A stretch of 27,522 nt of DNA from an uncultured Clostridia bacterium (GCA_947630155.1 CANRGM010000005.1:1-27522), one strand, 5' to 3'; counted from the stretch's first letter, positions 1 through 8,873 are shown. Made by a program: numbers and translations. The notes: generated by a model not told the origin, from the sequence alone.

Positions 1-56
1 GGATTAATTCACTGGTACTCCCTAAATTTTTAGTAAGAGAAAGAGGTGTTTTTTTA

Positions 57-1244
57 GTGAATAAGAAGACTGTTAAGGATATAGATTTAAGAGGGAAGAA
101 AGTTATTGTTAGGTGTGATTTTAATGTTCCTTTAGATGAGAATGGGAATATTACTGATAATAGAAGAATTGTGGGGGCTTTAGATACTATTAGGTATTTG
201 TTGGAGCAGGATGCTAAAGTGATTTTGGTGTCTCATTTGGGGAGACCAAAGGGTGAGGTTAAGCCGGAATTTTCTTTGAAACCAGTAGCAAAGGAATTAT
301 CTAAATTATTGGGTAAAGAGGTAAAACTTGCAACAGATATAATAGGAGAAAGTGCTAAACAATTAACATCAGAAATGGTTGAAGGAGATGTTGTTTTACT
401 TGAAAATGTTAGATTTGATGCAAGAGAGGAAAAAAATGATTTAGAATTTGCAAAAGAATTGGCATCAATGGCTGAAATATATGTAAATGATGCTTTTGGT
501 ACTGCTCATAGAGCTCATAGTTCTACTGCTGGAATTGCTGAGTATTTGCCTGCTGTATCAGGATTTTTAATGGAAAAAGAGTTGAATTTTTTAGGAACTG
601 CTCTTGAAAATCCGGAAAGACCTTTTGTTGCAATTTTGGGAGGAGCTAAGGTTTCAGATAAAATTGCGGTTATTGATAATTTGTTAGGGAAAGTTGATTC
701 ATTGATAATTGGTGGAGCAATGGCTAATACTTTTATTAAGGCAATGGGATATGGTGTTGGAAAATCTTTGTGTGAAGATGATAAAATCGATTTAGCAAAA
801 GAATTAATGGAAAAGGCTAAAGCTAAAAATGTTAAATTGATATTGCCTATTGATGCAAAACTTGGAAAAGAATTTAGTAAAGATACAGAGAGTAAAATTG
901 TTGATATTTCTGAAGTTCCAGATGATTGGAGCATTTTTGATGTTGGTCCTAAAACTATAGATTTATATAAATCAGAATTGGAAAAGGCTAAGACAATTGT
1001 ATGGAATGGACCTGTAGGTCTATTTGAATTTGATCAATTTGCTGTTGGTACAAATGAAGTGGCAACTATATTAGCTTCTTTAGAAAATAGTATTACAATT
1101 ATTGGTGGAGGAGATTCTGCAGCTGCTGTTGAAAAATCAGGTTTGGCTAGTAAAATGACACATATTTCTACTGGAGGAGGAGCTTCATTAGAATTTTTAG
1201 AAGGAAAGAAATTACCAGGGGTTGAGTGCTTAGAAAATAAATAG
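57..1244 (+). CDS. pgk: Phosphoglycerate kinase
   Basis: Cytosolic glycolytic enzyme that transfers the acyl phosphate of 1,3-bisphosphoglycerate to ADP, giving ATP and 3-phosphoglycerate. The 395-aa length is normal. Visible family motifs are RCDFNVP at residues 19-25 (substrate side), SHLGRPKG near residue 60, GGAKVSDK near 195, NGPVG at 317-321, and the nucleotide-side GGGDS at 350-354 followed by TGGGA. The start is a GTG preceded by AGAGG about 8 bases upstream. It is first in a co-directional run with tpiA (29-bp gap) and gpmI, so these were probably one glycolytic operon; gap would be expected further left but is outside the window. The first ~80 codons favour G-ending codons (AAG, GGG, TTG), whereas the rest favours A-ending ones. 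Identity is certain. Confidence 0.98.
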   Translation: MNKKTVKDIDLRGKKVIVRCDFNVPLDENGNITDNRRIVGALDTIRYLLEQDAKVILVSHLGRPKGEVKPEFSLKPVAKELSKLLGKEVKLATDIIGESAKQLTSEMVEGDVVLLENVRFDAREEKNDLEFAKELASMAEIYVNDAFGTAHRAHSSTAGIAEYLPAVSGFLMEKELNFLGTALENPERPFVAILGGAKVSDKIAVIDNLLGKVDSLIIGGAMANTFIKAMGYGVGKSLCEDDKIDLAKELMEKAKAKNVKLILPIDAKLGKEFSKDTESKIVDISEVPDDWSIFDVGPKTIDLYKSELEKAKTIVWNGPVGLFEFDQFAVGTNEVATILASLENSITIIGGGDSAAAVEKSGLASKMTHISTGGGASLEFLEGKKLPGVECLENK

Positions 1245-1273
1245 ACACATTACAAGAAAGTGAGGGAGCAAAT

Positions 1274-2026
1274 ATGAGAAGAAAAGTAATAGCAGGAAAC
1301 TGGAAAATGAATATGCTTCCAAATGAAGCAATAGCATTTATTGAAAGTTTAACACCATTAGTAAAAGATACTGAAAATGAGGTAATATTATGTGTACCAT
1401 ATACAGACTTATTTTATAGTCTTTTAACAGCACAAGGAACAAACATAAAAATAGGTGCACAAAATATGCACTTTGAAGAAAGTGGTGCATATACTGGAGA
1501 AGTTTCAGGAAAAATGTTAAAGTGTATAGGAGTAGAATATGTAATAATAGGACATTCTGAAAGAAGACAATATTTTGCTGAAACAGATGAAACTGTTAAT
1601 AAAAAAATTAAAACAGCCTTGGCAAATGAATTAAAACCAATAGTTTGCGTTGGTGAGACATTAGAACAACGAGAAAGTGGAAAAACAGAAGAGATAATAA
1701 CAACACAAACAAGATTAGCTTTAGATGGTCTAAGTTCAGAACAATTAAGTAATGTAATAATAGCATATGAGCCAATTTGGGCTATTGGAACTGGGAAAAC
1801 AGCTACATCAGAAGATGCTAATAATAGTATAAAAGCAATTAGAAATGAAGTCGCAAAATTATATGGTGATGAAGTTGCAAGTGAAATGATAATTCAATAT
1901 GGTGGAAGTGTGAAATCATCAAATGCTAAAGAATTATTTACTACATCAGATATTGATGGAGGTTTGGTTGGAGGAGCTAGCTTAAAGGCTGATGAATTTG
2001 CAAAGATTGTAAATTATAATAAATAA
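1274..2026 (+). CDS. tpiA: Triose-phosphate isomerase
   Basis: Interconverts dihydroxyacetone phosphate and glyceraldehyde 3-phosphate in glycolysis and gluconeogenesis. The 250-aa length is standard for a TIM barrel. The catalytic residues are all visible: Lys11 in GNWKMN, His94 in GHSERR and Glu166 in AYEPIW. The flexible loop-6 motif AIGTGKTA follows, and the phosphate-binding GGSVK is near the C-terminus. The start ATG has GGGAG upstream. It sits 29 bp behind pgk and 117 bp ahead of gpmI on the same strand, consistent with a glycolytic operon. No anomalies are seen. Confidence 0.98.
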   Translation: MRRKVIAGNWKMNMLPNEAIAFIESLTPLVKDTENEVILCVPYTDLFYSLLTAQGTNIKIGAQNMHFEESGAYTGEVSGKMLKCIGVEYVIIGHSERRQYFAETDETVNKKIKTALANELKPIVCVGETLEQRESGKTEEIITTQTRLALDGLSSEQLSNVIIAYEPIWAIGTGKTATSEDANNSIKAIRNEVAKLYGDEVASEMIIQYGGSVKSSNAKELFTTSDIDGGLVGGASLKADEFAKIVNYNK

Positions 2027-2143
2027 ATTTATTTTAGCGTATTATACAAAAGAAATACTAGAGAATTTTATAGAATTAACAAAAACATTGAAGAAAGGAT
2101 ATATGTTAGAATTCTTAAAGAACTAACAGTTAGGTGAAAATAA

Positions 2144-3677
2144 ATGGAAAAGAAAGTTACAATGCTGATGATATTAGATGGTTTTGGAAATAATCCAAAT
2201 GAGAAAGGTAATGCAGTAAAATTAGCAAATACACCTAATATCGATAAACTAATGAAAACATGCCCAACTACAGAAATTTTTACAAGTGGTTTAGCAGTTG
2301 GACTTCCAGAAGGACAAATGGGAAATTCAGAAGTAGGACATACAAATATTGGAGCAGGAAGAGTTGTATATCAAGAATTAACAAGAATAACAAAATCAAT
2401 TGAAGATGGAGATTTTTTCAGTATTCCAGAATTTGTGAAAGCTATTGAAAATTGTAAACAAAATAACTCTAAATTGCATATAATGGGCTTAGTTTCAGAT
2501 GGTGGTGTTCATAGCCATATTCGTCATCTTTTTGGATTGCTAGAATTAGCAAAAAGAAAAGATTTTGAAGATGTATATGTACATTGTTTCCTAGATGGAA
2601 GAGATACTCGGACCAGCATCAGCAGAAAACTATATAATGCAACTAGAAGATAAAATGAAAGAAAAAGGAGTTGGAAAAATAGCAAGTATCTCTGGAAGAT
2701 TTTATGCGATGGATAGAGACAATAGATGGCAAAGAATTCAAAAAACATATGATGCAATGGTAAATGGAATTGGAGAAAAGGCTACATCTGCAATTTCTGC
2801 AATAGAAAGCTCATATCAAAAAGAAGTATTTGATGAATTTGTTGTTCCAACAGTTATATGTAATGGAGATGACCCAATTGCAACTATAGATAAAAAGGAT
2901 TCTGTAATATTCTTTAATTTTAGGCCAGATAGAGCAAGAGAAATTACAAGAACATTAGTAGATCCTGAATTTAAAGAATTTGAAACCAAAAAATTGGATT
3001 TGTGTTTTGTATGTATGAGACAGTATGATGAAACAATACCAAATGTAAATATAGCATTTAAACCAACAGTACTAGTAAATACTTTTGGAGAATATATAAG
3101 TAATAAAGGTTTGACACAATTACGTATAGCAGAAACTGAAAAATATGCACATGTTACATTCTTCTTTAATGGTGGAGAAGAAAAGCAATATAAGGGAGAA
3201 GACAGAATATTAGTACCTTCACCAAAAGTTGAAACTTATGATATGAAACCAGAAATGAGTGCTGGTGAAGTAACAGAGAAAGTTATTGAAGCAATCAAAT
3301 CAAAAAAATATGATTCAATAATATTAAATTATGCAAATCCAGATATGGTAGGACATACAGGAAGTTTAGATGCAGCAATAAAAGCAATAGAATTCATAGA
3401 TGAGTGTGTTGGAAAAGTGGTTAAGGCATTAAATGAAGTAGATGGGGTTGTATTAATTACTGCAGATCATGGAAATTCAGAGCAAATGATTGATTATAAA
3501 ACAGGAGAACCACACACTGCTCATACTACAAATCCAGTTCCTCTAATATTAGTAGGAATGGAAAATGTTAAATTAAAGTCAGGTAGATTAGCTGATTTAG
3601 CACCAACAATGTTGGATATAATGGGATTAGATAAGCCTGAGGAAATGCTTGGAGATAGTTTATTGTTAAGAAAATAA
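2144..3677 (+). CDS. gpmI: 2,3-bisphosphoglycerate-independent phosphoglycerate mutase, interrupted by a +1 frameshift
   Basis: Converts 3-phosphoglycerate to 2-phosphoglycerate with two metal ions and a phosphoserine intermediate. The N-terminal piece (frame starting at 2144) has DGFG and the catalytic Ser62 in GNSEVGH, and is correct up to GRDT at residue 155. It then runs out of frame to a stop at 2651-2653. The family sequence resumes one frame over at GPASAENY (from 2610) and continues through SGRFYAMDRD, the second metal-site motif ADHGNSE and HTAHT to the stop at 3677. Removing the single C at about 2609 gives an uninterrupted protein of about 510 aa, the usual length. What is seen is one extra base. 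Whether it is a sequencing or assembly error, a real loss-of-function mutation or recoding cannot be decided from the sequence. The ATG follows AGGTG. The second piece lacks a convincing start of its own. Confidence 0.93.
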
Positions 3678-3742
3678 TACAAAAATATCAAAACATTTTA
3701 TTAAAGTAAACCATTAAGAATAAATTGAAAAGGAGGTATATA

Positions 3743-4504
3743 ATGAAAAGTACGCCAGATATAAAAGAAATATACACTGGTATTCAACATCAACTAAGTA
3801 ATTTAATTCCGGAAAAATGGGAAAGCATATATTTATATGCTGCAGTAATATATCAATTAAATAATTTAGAAACATGGGAAATGTATTTTTATTATATACC
3901 TAAAGGCCTTTTAAAGAAGAATCCTATCAATGTATATGAAGTTCCTAATAGGTTTAATGTTGATGAAGATGAATATTTAGAACTTGTAGATAATTTATGT
4001 AATACTATAAAAGTATTACATAAAAAGTACCAAAAAATATACCAAAAAGACTGGACTAATATGGTAATAGCAATAAAAGATTCTCAGTTTTTGATAGAAT
4101 ATAATGATGATAATTTATCAAAATCAAAATATAGAAGTAAAGATAGACATTTAATTTTCAAACATAAATATCTAAATATACCACTTCAGAGTTTTAGCAA
4201 GAAGGAAAGAAAGGTAATACAAGAATATTTGGAAAATGAAGACTATAAAATGGTTTATGAAAGATATTTTGAGTATATACCAAAGGAAGAAGTACATAAT
4301 AACATAAAATATGAAAAAGATGATAGAATACATATGGATTGGTATTCTAATCAATTAAGGGAATTACGAAATCAAAAAATAAGTATTTTTCATATGATTA
4401 TAAATAGGTTCAAGAAAAAGATGAGAGGTAAGAAAAGATTAGTAGAGCCAACTGTAGAGCCAGTAGTAGAGCCAAAAATACAAATCCTTAGTGATACCTT
4501 TTAA
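3743..4504 (+). CDS. YezG/DUF600-like immunity-type protein
   Basis: Predicted 253-aa soluble protein. The opening pattern, IYTGIQHQLSNLIPEKWESIYLY in outline, followed by a MYFYYIP strand, a WTNMVI strand and a YKYLGI-like segment (here HKYLNIP), resembles the DUF600/YezG family. Those proteins act as antitoxin or immunity partners of polymorphic toxins such as LXG proteins. The last ~50 residues add a basic stretch (RFKKKMRGKKR) and a short VEP repeat, which is longer than the ~150-aa core. The chosen ATG has AGGAGG 6 bases upstream; a TTG six codons earlier has no such site. No toxin gene lies beside it, so the function is inferred from family resemblance only. It could be an orphan immunity gene or a repurposed relative. 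Confidence 0.6.
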   Translation: MKSTPDIKEIYTGIQHQLSNLIPEKWESIYLYAAVIYQLNNLETWEMYFYYIPKGLLKKNPINVYEVPNRFNVDEDEYLELVDNLCNTIKVLHKKYQKIYQKDWTNMVIAIKDSQFLIEYNDDNLSKSKYRSKDRHLIFKHKYLNIPLQSFSKKERKVIQEYLENEDYKMVYERYFEYIPKEEVHNNIKYEKDDRIHMDWYSNQLRELRNQKISIFHMIINRFKKKMRGKKRLVEPTVEPVVEPKIQILSDTF

Positions 4505-4604
4505 AATTATGATGTAATATTTGGCATATGAAATTTTTGAAAAAAATTGCAGAAAGTGTAGATAAAATTCTAAAGGTGTGTTATTATATAACATGTATAT
4601 AAAT

Positions 4605-4679
4605 TGGGGTATCGCCAAGCGGTAAGGCATCGGACTCTGACTCCGACATTCCTGTGTTCGAATCACAGTACCCCAGCCA
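4605..4679 (+). tRNA. tRNA-Gln (anticodon CTG)
   Basis: The cloverleaf is complete. The acceptor stem TGGGGTA (4605-4611) pairs with TACCCCA (4669-4675). The anticodon stem TCGGA/TCCGA encloses the loop CTCTGAC with anticodon CTG at 4637-4639. The T arm is CTGTG-TTCGAAT-CACAG. A discriminator G and an encoded CCA follow at 4676-4679. It reads the codon CAG, whereas the usual bacterial glutamine tRNA has TTG, so this is the secondary isoacceptor. It stands alone between two protein genes. Confidence 0.96.
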
Positions 4680-4702
4680 CTAATAATACATTTGTGAAGA
4701 GT

Positions 4703-4737
4703 AAGCAGAGTTTTATAAAAAATATAGAATTCTGCTT
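4703..4737 (+). terminator. Hairpin behind tRNA-Gln
   Basis: AAGCAGAGTT (4703-4712) and AATTCTGCTT (4728-4737) pair with one mismatch around a 15-base A/T loop, followed by TAAAT rather than a clean T-run. This may terminate or process the tRNA transcript; a weak call. Confidence 0.4.
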
Positions 4738-4765
4738 TAAATATATAAGACAAAGGAGAAAGAAA

Positions 4766-6292
4766 ATGTTTTTTTTAAAATCAATAAATATTAAAAATGA
4801 GGCGATAAAAGAAGCGGATAAATATTACGAACAACTAAAAAAAGAAATACAACAAAATGAAAATTCTATACAACAGCAATATGAAGAAGAACTAACAGAA
4901 GAACAAAAAAGAAATATGAGTATTTTTAATAAGGTTGTATTGACTCCAAAACAATATTTGGACTTTATTTATAACAGTGGAAATTTTAAAAATTATCTAA
5001 AAAATATTTTGGTTGTGAAAAAAATAGATAAAAAAATTATCTCCATATTATCAGCGATAATGATTGCAATGTTGGCTTTTGCAGTTTTACTTGTAATATT
5101 AATGGAACATAATGTTGCTTCAATTATATTGGCGTTAATAATTGTTATAGTAGCCTTCGGTATAGTATGTGGTATAAAAAAAGGAAGGTCATATAAAGAA
5201 TATTATAATGCTACGATGTCAAAGTTGATGGTTTCAATTCTATCTCCATATAAGTTTGAGGAAAATAGTAATTCAAAAAATTCTAATTATTATTTAACAA
5301 AAAATATTTTAACTAAGGAAGAACTTGAAAAACATTTTAGTGAGCTTTTTGATAGCTTTAATGAATTTAATACTTTATTATATACTAGTCCTGAATCAAA
5401 TGGAGGAATGTGCGATTTAGAGATTTTTAAAAAGGTTGAAAATCATAATCAACAAACAGGTAAAACAACAGAAGTTAATGAATTAATATTTGATGGAATT
5501 TATATAAAAAATAATATGCGAAATAAATCAAATATATTAAATAAATACATAATTGAAATTCGTGAAGATGAAAATTTATTCTCAGCATTAGCAGAAGATA
5601 CTATCAATTCATTTGCGCATAGTGAAAAAGATTTTACTTTCAATGTGGAAGAATTGAATAAAGCATTAGATTGTAAAATAAGAAGTGAAAATTCTGTAGG
5701 AGATGCAATTGATAAAACTATAGAAGTTGCTCAAAATGCAATAAATAATTTTATTGAAGGAGATAGTGTTAAAGAAAAAAGCATATTAGAAGAAGATGTT
5801 GATCCAGCATTGATTTTGCAAAAGGTAATAACTCCTGCTTTAGAAGAACATTTTATGTATTTGAGGAAAAGATATAATTCATTTAATATGAATTTAGCAA
5901 GTTCATATATATCTTTTAATGTAAACTTAAAACAGACGCTTTTCCAGAAGTTTAAGGCTAAAGAATTATTTAGCAATGGTTATAAAAATCATACACAAAA
6001 TGTCACTTTTGTTAAACCAGAGTTATTTAGTAATGACGATTTTGAGTATAGTTCTCTATTTCCAATGCTAGAGAAATTGTTTTTCGTACATTATTTGAAT
6101 CTGCTATATAGATTTGCACTAAAATCTAATGAAGTTACAAAAGTTGAGCTGGATGTAATGAACAGGTTTGAAACTGAAATAAATGAAATAATGTCATTGG
6201 ATTATTCAGAATTCAAGGATTTGTATAAAGAGGAACTTCAACTGGTTGCTAGTATGGCAAAAGATACATATATTGAAATTAAAAATCGTTAA
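4766..6292 (+). CDS. DUF3137-type membrane protein, LemA partner
   Basis: A 508-aa protein with a charged, coiled-coil-prone N-terminus (about residues 10-55). Two adjacent hydrophobic helices follow (about 92-113 and 118-138), then a long cytosolic-looking region. The segment reading FDGIYIKNNMRNKSN and the later VNLKQTLF...KAKELFSNGYK stretch resemble DUF3137. That family is repeatedly found beside lemA genes, exactly as here (60-bp gap to lemA). Function is unknown; the pairing suggests a shared membrane-associated role. The start is the ATG with AAAGGAG 8 bases upstream. An open frame continues upstream through the tRNA gene, but that extension cannot be real coding sequence. Confidence 0.65.
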   Translation: MFFLKSINIKNEAIKEADKYYEQLKKEIQQNENSIQQQYEEELTEEQKRNMSIFNKVVLTPKQYLDFIYNSGNFKNYLKNILVVKKIDKKIISILSAIMIAMLAFAVLLVILMEHNVASIILALIIVIVAFGIVCGIKKGRSYKEYYNATMSKLMVSILSPYKFEENSNSKNSNYYLTKNILTKEELEKHFSELFDSFNEFNTLLYTSPESNGGMCDLEIFKKVENHNQQTGKTTEVNELIFDGIYIKNNMRNKSNILNKYIIEIREDENLFSALAEDTINSFAHSEKDFTFNVEELNKALDCKIRSENSVGDAIDKTIEVAQNAINNFIEGDSVKEKSILEEDVDPALILQKVITPALEEHFMYLRKRYNSFNMNLASSYISFNVNLKQTLFQKFKAKELFSNGYKNHTQNVTFVKPELFSNDDFEYSSLFPMLEKLFFVHYLNLLYRFALKSNEVTKVELDVMNRFETEINEIMSLDYSEFKDLYKEELQLVASMAKDTYIEIKNR

Positions 6293-6352
6293 TTTTTATA
6301 TTAGTCTCAGATACTAATGTAGTAAATTATATATAAAATTAGGAGGAATATT

Positions 6353-6964
6353 ATGGAAAATTTATTTAGTAATCCAATATTTTGGATAATAGTTGTTGTA
6401 ATAGTTTTATTGATTTTAATATACAACAATTTAAACTCTACAAAAAATAGAGTAATAAAATCAATGTCAACAATAGATACATATTTACAACAAAGAACAA
6501 CAATGATAAAAACTATGCTTGATAATGCAATTAATGCTTCTGGTATTGAATCAGATATGCAGACACAAATTGCACAATTAAGATCTGGTTTTGCAAACTA
6601 TGATTCAGCAAGTATTAATGATAAAGTATCATTAGATAATAAATTTAGAAGGTTTACAGCTACAGCAGAAAGCTATCCAGCCTTTCAATCTATTGACTTA
6701 TTTAAGCAAGTTTCAAGTCAAATGGTACAAGAGGAACAACAAATTGGTGCTGCTAGAAGACAATATAATAGTAATGCAACTTCATATAATACAATGATTA
6801 CTTCATTTCCAGTTGGAATGTTAGCTAAAATTTTTGGATTTAACGAGAAATTCGAATTGTTTACATTAGATCAAGAAACAAGACAAAAAATGACAAATGC
6901 TGATGATTTACAGACAGGAGCAATAGAGGCTGCAAAAAGAAGAAATGAACAGAAAAATCAATAA
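6353..6964 (+). CDS. lemA: LemA family protein
   Basis: A 203-aa protein with a single N-terminal membrane helix (about residues 8-26) followed by an all-helical domain of the LemA type. Family signatures seen are the YNNLNSTKNRV start of the domain, the Y.AFQSID/LFKQ...E..I..AR..YN segment (RRQYNSNATSYN) and the FPVGMLAKIFGF motif near the end. LemA proteins are membrane-anchored with a cytosolic helical bundle, and their biochemical role is unsettled. The start ATG has AGGAGG upstream. It pairs with the DUF3137 gene just before it. A hairpin with a T-run follows the stop. Confidence 0.9.
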   Translation: MENLFSNPIFWIIVVVIVLLILIYNNLNSTKNRVIKSMSTIDTYLQQRTTMIKTMLDNAINASGIESDMQTQIAQLRSGFANYDSASINDKVSLDNKFRRFTATAESYPAFQSIDLFKQVSSQMVQEEQQIGAARRQYNSNATSYNTMITSFPVGMLAKIFGFNEKFELFTLDQETRQKMTNADDLQTGAIEAAKRRNEQKNQ

Positions 6965-6975
6965 ATATAGCAAAG

Positions 6976-7012
6976 AGAGAAATTTTAGGATGTTCCTTCA
7001 ATTTCTCTTTTT
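6976..7012 (+). terminator. Terminator after lemA, formed by a dispersed hairpin repeat (copy 1)
   Basis: AGAGAAATT (6976-6984) pairs with AATTTCTCT (7000-7008), with a nested AGGA/TCCT stem and TGT loop, followed by TTTTT. The 31-base core (6977-7007) matches, on the opposite strand, the hairpin at 11872-11902 at about 27 of 31 positions, loop included. Confidence 0.75.
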
Positions 7013-7097
7013 ATAATTAAAGAATTCGTAAATACCATTTCGGTAAAAATTTCCAAGAATCAAATTAATAAAATTTCTTAAAAATTAGGGTAAACAC

Positions 7098-7126
7098 TTG
7101 ACATTTGAGCAAAAATAGTGTAAAGT
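7098..7126 (+). promoter_or_regulatory. Sigma-A promoter of the ylxM-ffh cluster
   Basis: TTGACA at 7098-7103, a 17-base spacer, then TAAAGT at 7121-7126. A TATAAT at 7126-7131 is an alternative -10 but is badly spaced. It lies about 35 bp ahead of ylxM and is the only good promoter between lemA and the SRP cluster. Confidence 0.65.
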
Positions 7127-7158
7127 ATAATAGCATTACAAATTGAAAGGATAAAAAT

Positions 7159-7509
7159 ATGGAAAAAAATGTTGAAATAAGTGTGCTATGCCAAATTTAT
7201 GGGAAAGCATTAACTAAGAAACAATTTGAAGTTTTAGAAGATTATTACAACAATGACTTATCACTTTCAGAAATTGCAGAAAATAATAATATTACTAGGC
7301 AGGCAGTTAGAGATATTATAAAAAAGGGCGAAAGCAAATTATATGAATTAGAAGAAAACATTTCTTTAATGAAAAAAACTTTCGAACAAGAAAAAATTAT
7401 ACATAAAATAGAAAAACAACTAAATGATATAGAAAATCTAACTTCAAGTAATAAGGAAGTAGTAAAAAAACTGCATAACATAAAGAAACAATTAAATGAC
7501 TTGATATAA
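7159..7509 (+). CDS. ylxM: YlxM-type helix-turn-helix protein of the SRP operon
   Basis: A 116-aa protein of the YlxM/p13-like family, encoded directly before ffh in many Bacillota. Residues ~18-55 form a sigma-region-4-like helix-turn-helix (LTKKQFEVLEDYYNNDLSLSEIAE, then NITRQAVRDIIKKGE). A Lys/Glu-rich coiled-coil tail of ~60 residues follows. In streptococci the relative is linked to SRP activity and acid tolerance; the molecular role here is inferred from family and position. The stop lies 14 bp before ffh, with an AAGGAGG site in the gap, so the two are cotranscribed. Confidence 0.9.
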   Translation: MEKNVEISVLCQIYGKALTKKQFEVLEDYYNNDLSLSEIAENNNITRQAVRDIIKKGESKLYELEENISLMKKTFEQEKIIHKIEKQLNDIENLTSSNKEVVKKLHNIKKQLNDLI

Positions 7510-7523
7510 AAGGAGGAATCCAG

Positions 7524-8873
7524 ATGGCATTTGAAGGATTATCTTCAAAACTACAGGAATTTACAAGAAAATTAAGAGGAAAATCAAGAATTACAGAATC
7601 AGATTTAAAAGAAATGCTAAGAGAAGTAAAACTTGCATTATTAGAAGCTGATGTTAATTATAAAATAGTAAAAGAATTTACATCAACAATTCAAGAAAAG
7701 GCATTAGGTCAAGATGTTTTGAAATCACTTACACCAGGTCAACAAGTAATAAAAATCGTTAAAGATGAATTAGTAGAATTACTTGGTGGAACAGAAAGTA
7801 AAATTAATTTTACTCCAAATCCACCAACAGTTATAATGTTAGTTGGTCTTCAAGGTTCTGGTAAAACTACAACAGCAGGAAAACTTGCAAATTTACTTAG
7901 AAAACAAGGCAAAAAACCTTTGCTTGTAGCATGTGATGTATATAGACCTGCTGCCATAAAACAATTACAAGTTGTAGGTAATCAGCTAAACATTCCTGTT
8001 TATGCAAATGAAAACACAAAAGATGTTGTTCAGATTGCTAAACAAGCATATAATACTGCAATTAGCAAATTAAATGATGTAATCATTTTAGATACAGCTG
8101 GTCGTCTTCATATTGATGAAGAATTAATGCAAGAGTTGAAAAATGTAAAACAATCATTAAAACCACATGAAATATTGCTTGTAGTTGATTCAATGACTGG
8201 TCAAGATGCTGTAAATGTTGCTACTACTTTTAATGAAAATGTAGGAATTGATGGTGTTGTACTTACAAAATTAGATGGTGATACTCGTGGAGGTGCTGCA
8301 TTATCAGTAAAAAAAGTCACAGGAAGACCTATTAAATTTGCAGCAACAGGTGAGAAATTAAGTGATATTGAAGAATTCCATCCAGAAAGAATGGCTTCTA
8401 GAATTTTAGGTATGGGAGATGTTCTTTCAATTATAGAAAAAGCAGAAGAAGCATTTGATGCAGAAGAAGCAGAAAAGCTAGAAAAACAACTTAGAAAAGG
8501 TGAATTTGATTTAAATGATTATCTAGCTCAATTAAAACAAATCAAAAAAATGGGATCTTTTTCTTCAATTTTGAAAATGATACCTGGAATGAGTAAGTTT
8601 AAAGATTTAAAGGTTGATGATAAAGAATTTACTAGAATAGAAGCTATAATTTGTTCTATGACAGATAAAGAAAGGCGCAATCCTAAATTACTAAATGGTA
8701 GTAGAAGAATACGTATAGCAAATGGAAGTGGAACAAGTGTACAGCAAATCAATCAATTTATGAAATCTTTTGAAATGACTCAAAAAATGATGAAGCAGAT
8801 GAAATCTGAAAAAGGTATGAAAGGTATGCTGAGAAATCTGAAGGGAATTAATCCTAATGATTTAAAATTTTAA
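7524..8873 (+). CDS. ffh: Signal recognition particle GTPase Ffh
   Basis: The protein subunit of the signal recognition particle, which binds signal sequences of nascent membrane and secreted proteins with 4.5S/scRNA and docks on FtsY. The 449-aa length is normal. It has an N domain (1-~90), then a G domain with GLQGSGKTT (108-116), DTAGR (190-194) and TKLDGD (248-253). The M domain ends in a methionine-rich segment (MKSFEMTQKMMKQMKSEKGM in outline). The SRP RNA gene was not found in this window. AAGGAGG precedes the ATG. Confidence 0.98.
   Translation: MAFEGLSSKLQEFTRKLRGKSRITESDLKEMLREVKLALLEADVNYKIVKEFTSTIQEKALGQDVLKSLTPGQQVIKIVKDELVELLGGTESKINFTPNPPTVIMLVGLQGSGKTTTAGKLANLLRKQGKKPLLVACDVYRPAAIKQLQVVGNQLNIPVYANENTKDVVQIAKQAYNTAISKLNDVIILDTAGRLHIDEELMQELKNVKQSLKPHEILLVVDSMTGQDAVNVATTFNENVGIDGVVLTKLDGDTRGGAALSVKKVTGRPIKFAATGEKLSDIEEFHPERMASRILGMGDVLSIIEKAEEAFDAEEAEKLEKQLRKGEFDLNDYLAQLKQIKKMGSFSSILKMIPGMSKFKDLKVDDKEFTRIEAIICSMTDKERRNPKLLNGSRRIRIANGSGTSVQQINQFMKSFEMTQKMMKQMKSEKGMKGMLRNLKGINPNDLKF

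Noticed and set aside
2033..2126. A stop-free stretch between tpiA and gpmI that could encode about 30 residues ending LEFLKN
   Set aside because: It has no start codon except an internal ATG giving 7 codons, and no recognisable family; chance is likely in AT-rich DNA.
2595..3677. A separate gene starting at ATG 2595 encoding the C-terminal part of the phosphoglycerate mutase
   Set aside because: The first five residues (MEEIL) are an out-of-frame reading of FLDGRDT and there is no ribosome binding site; it is the second half of a frameshifted gpmI.
4604..4765. Upstream in-frame extension of the DUF3137 gene
   Set aside because: It would run through the tRNA-Gln gene and lacks a ribosome binding site; the ATG at 4766 has a good one.
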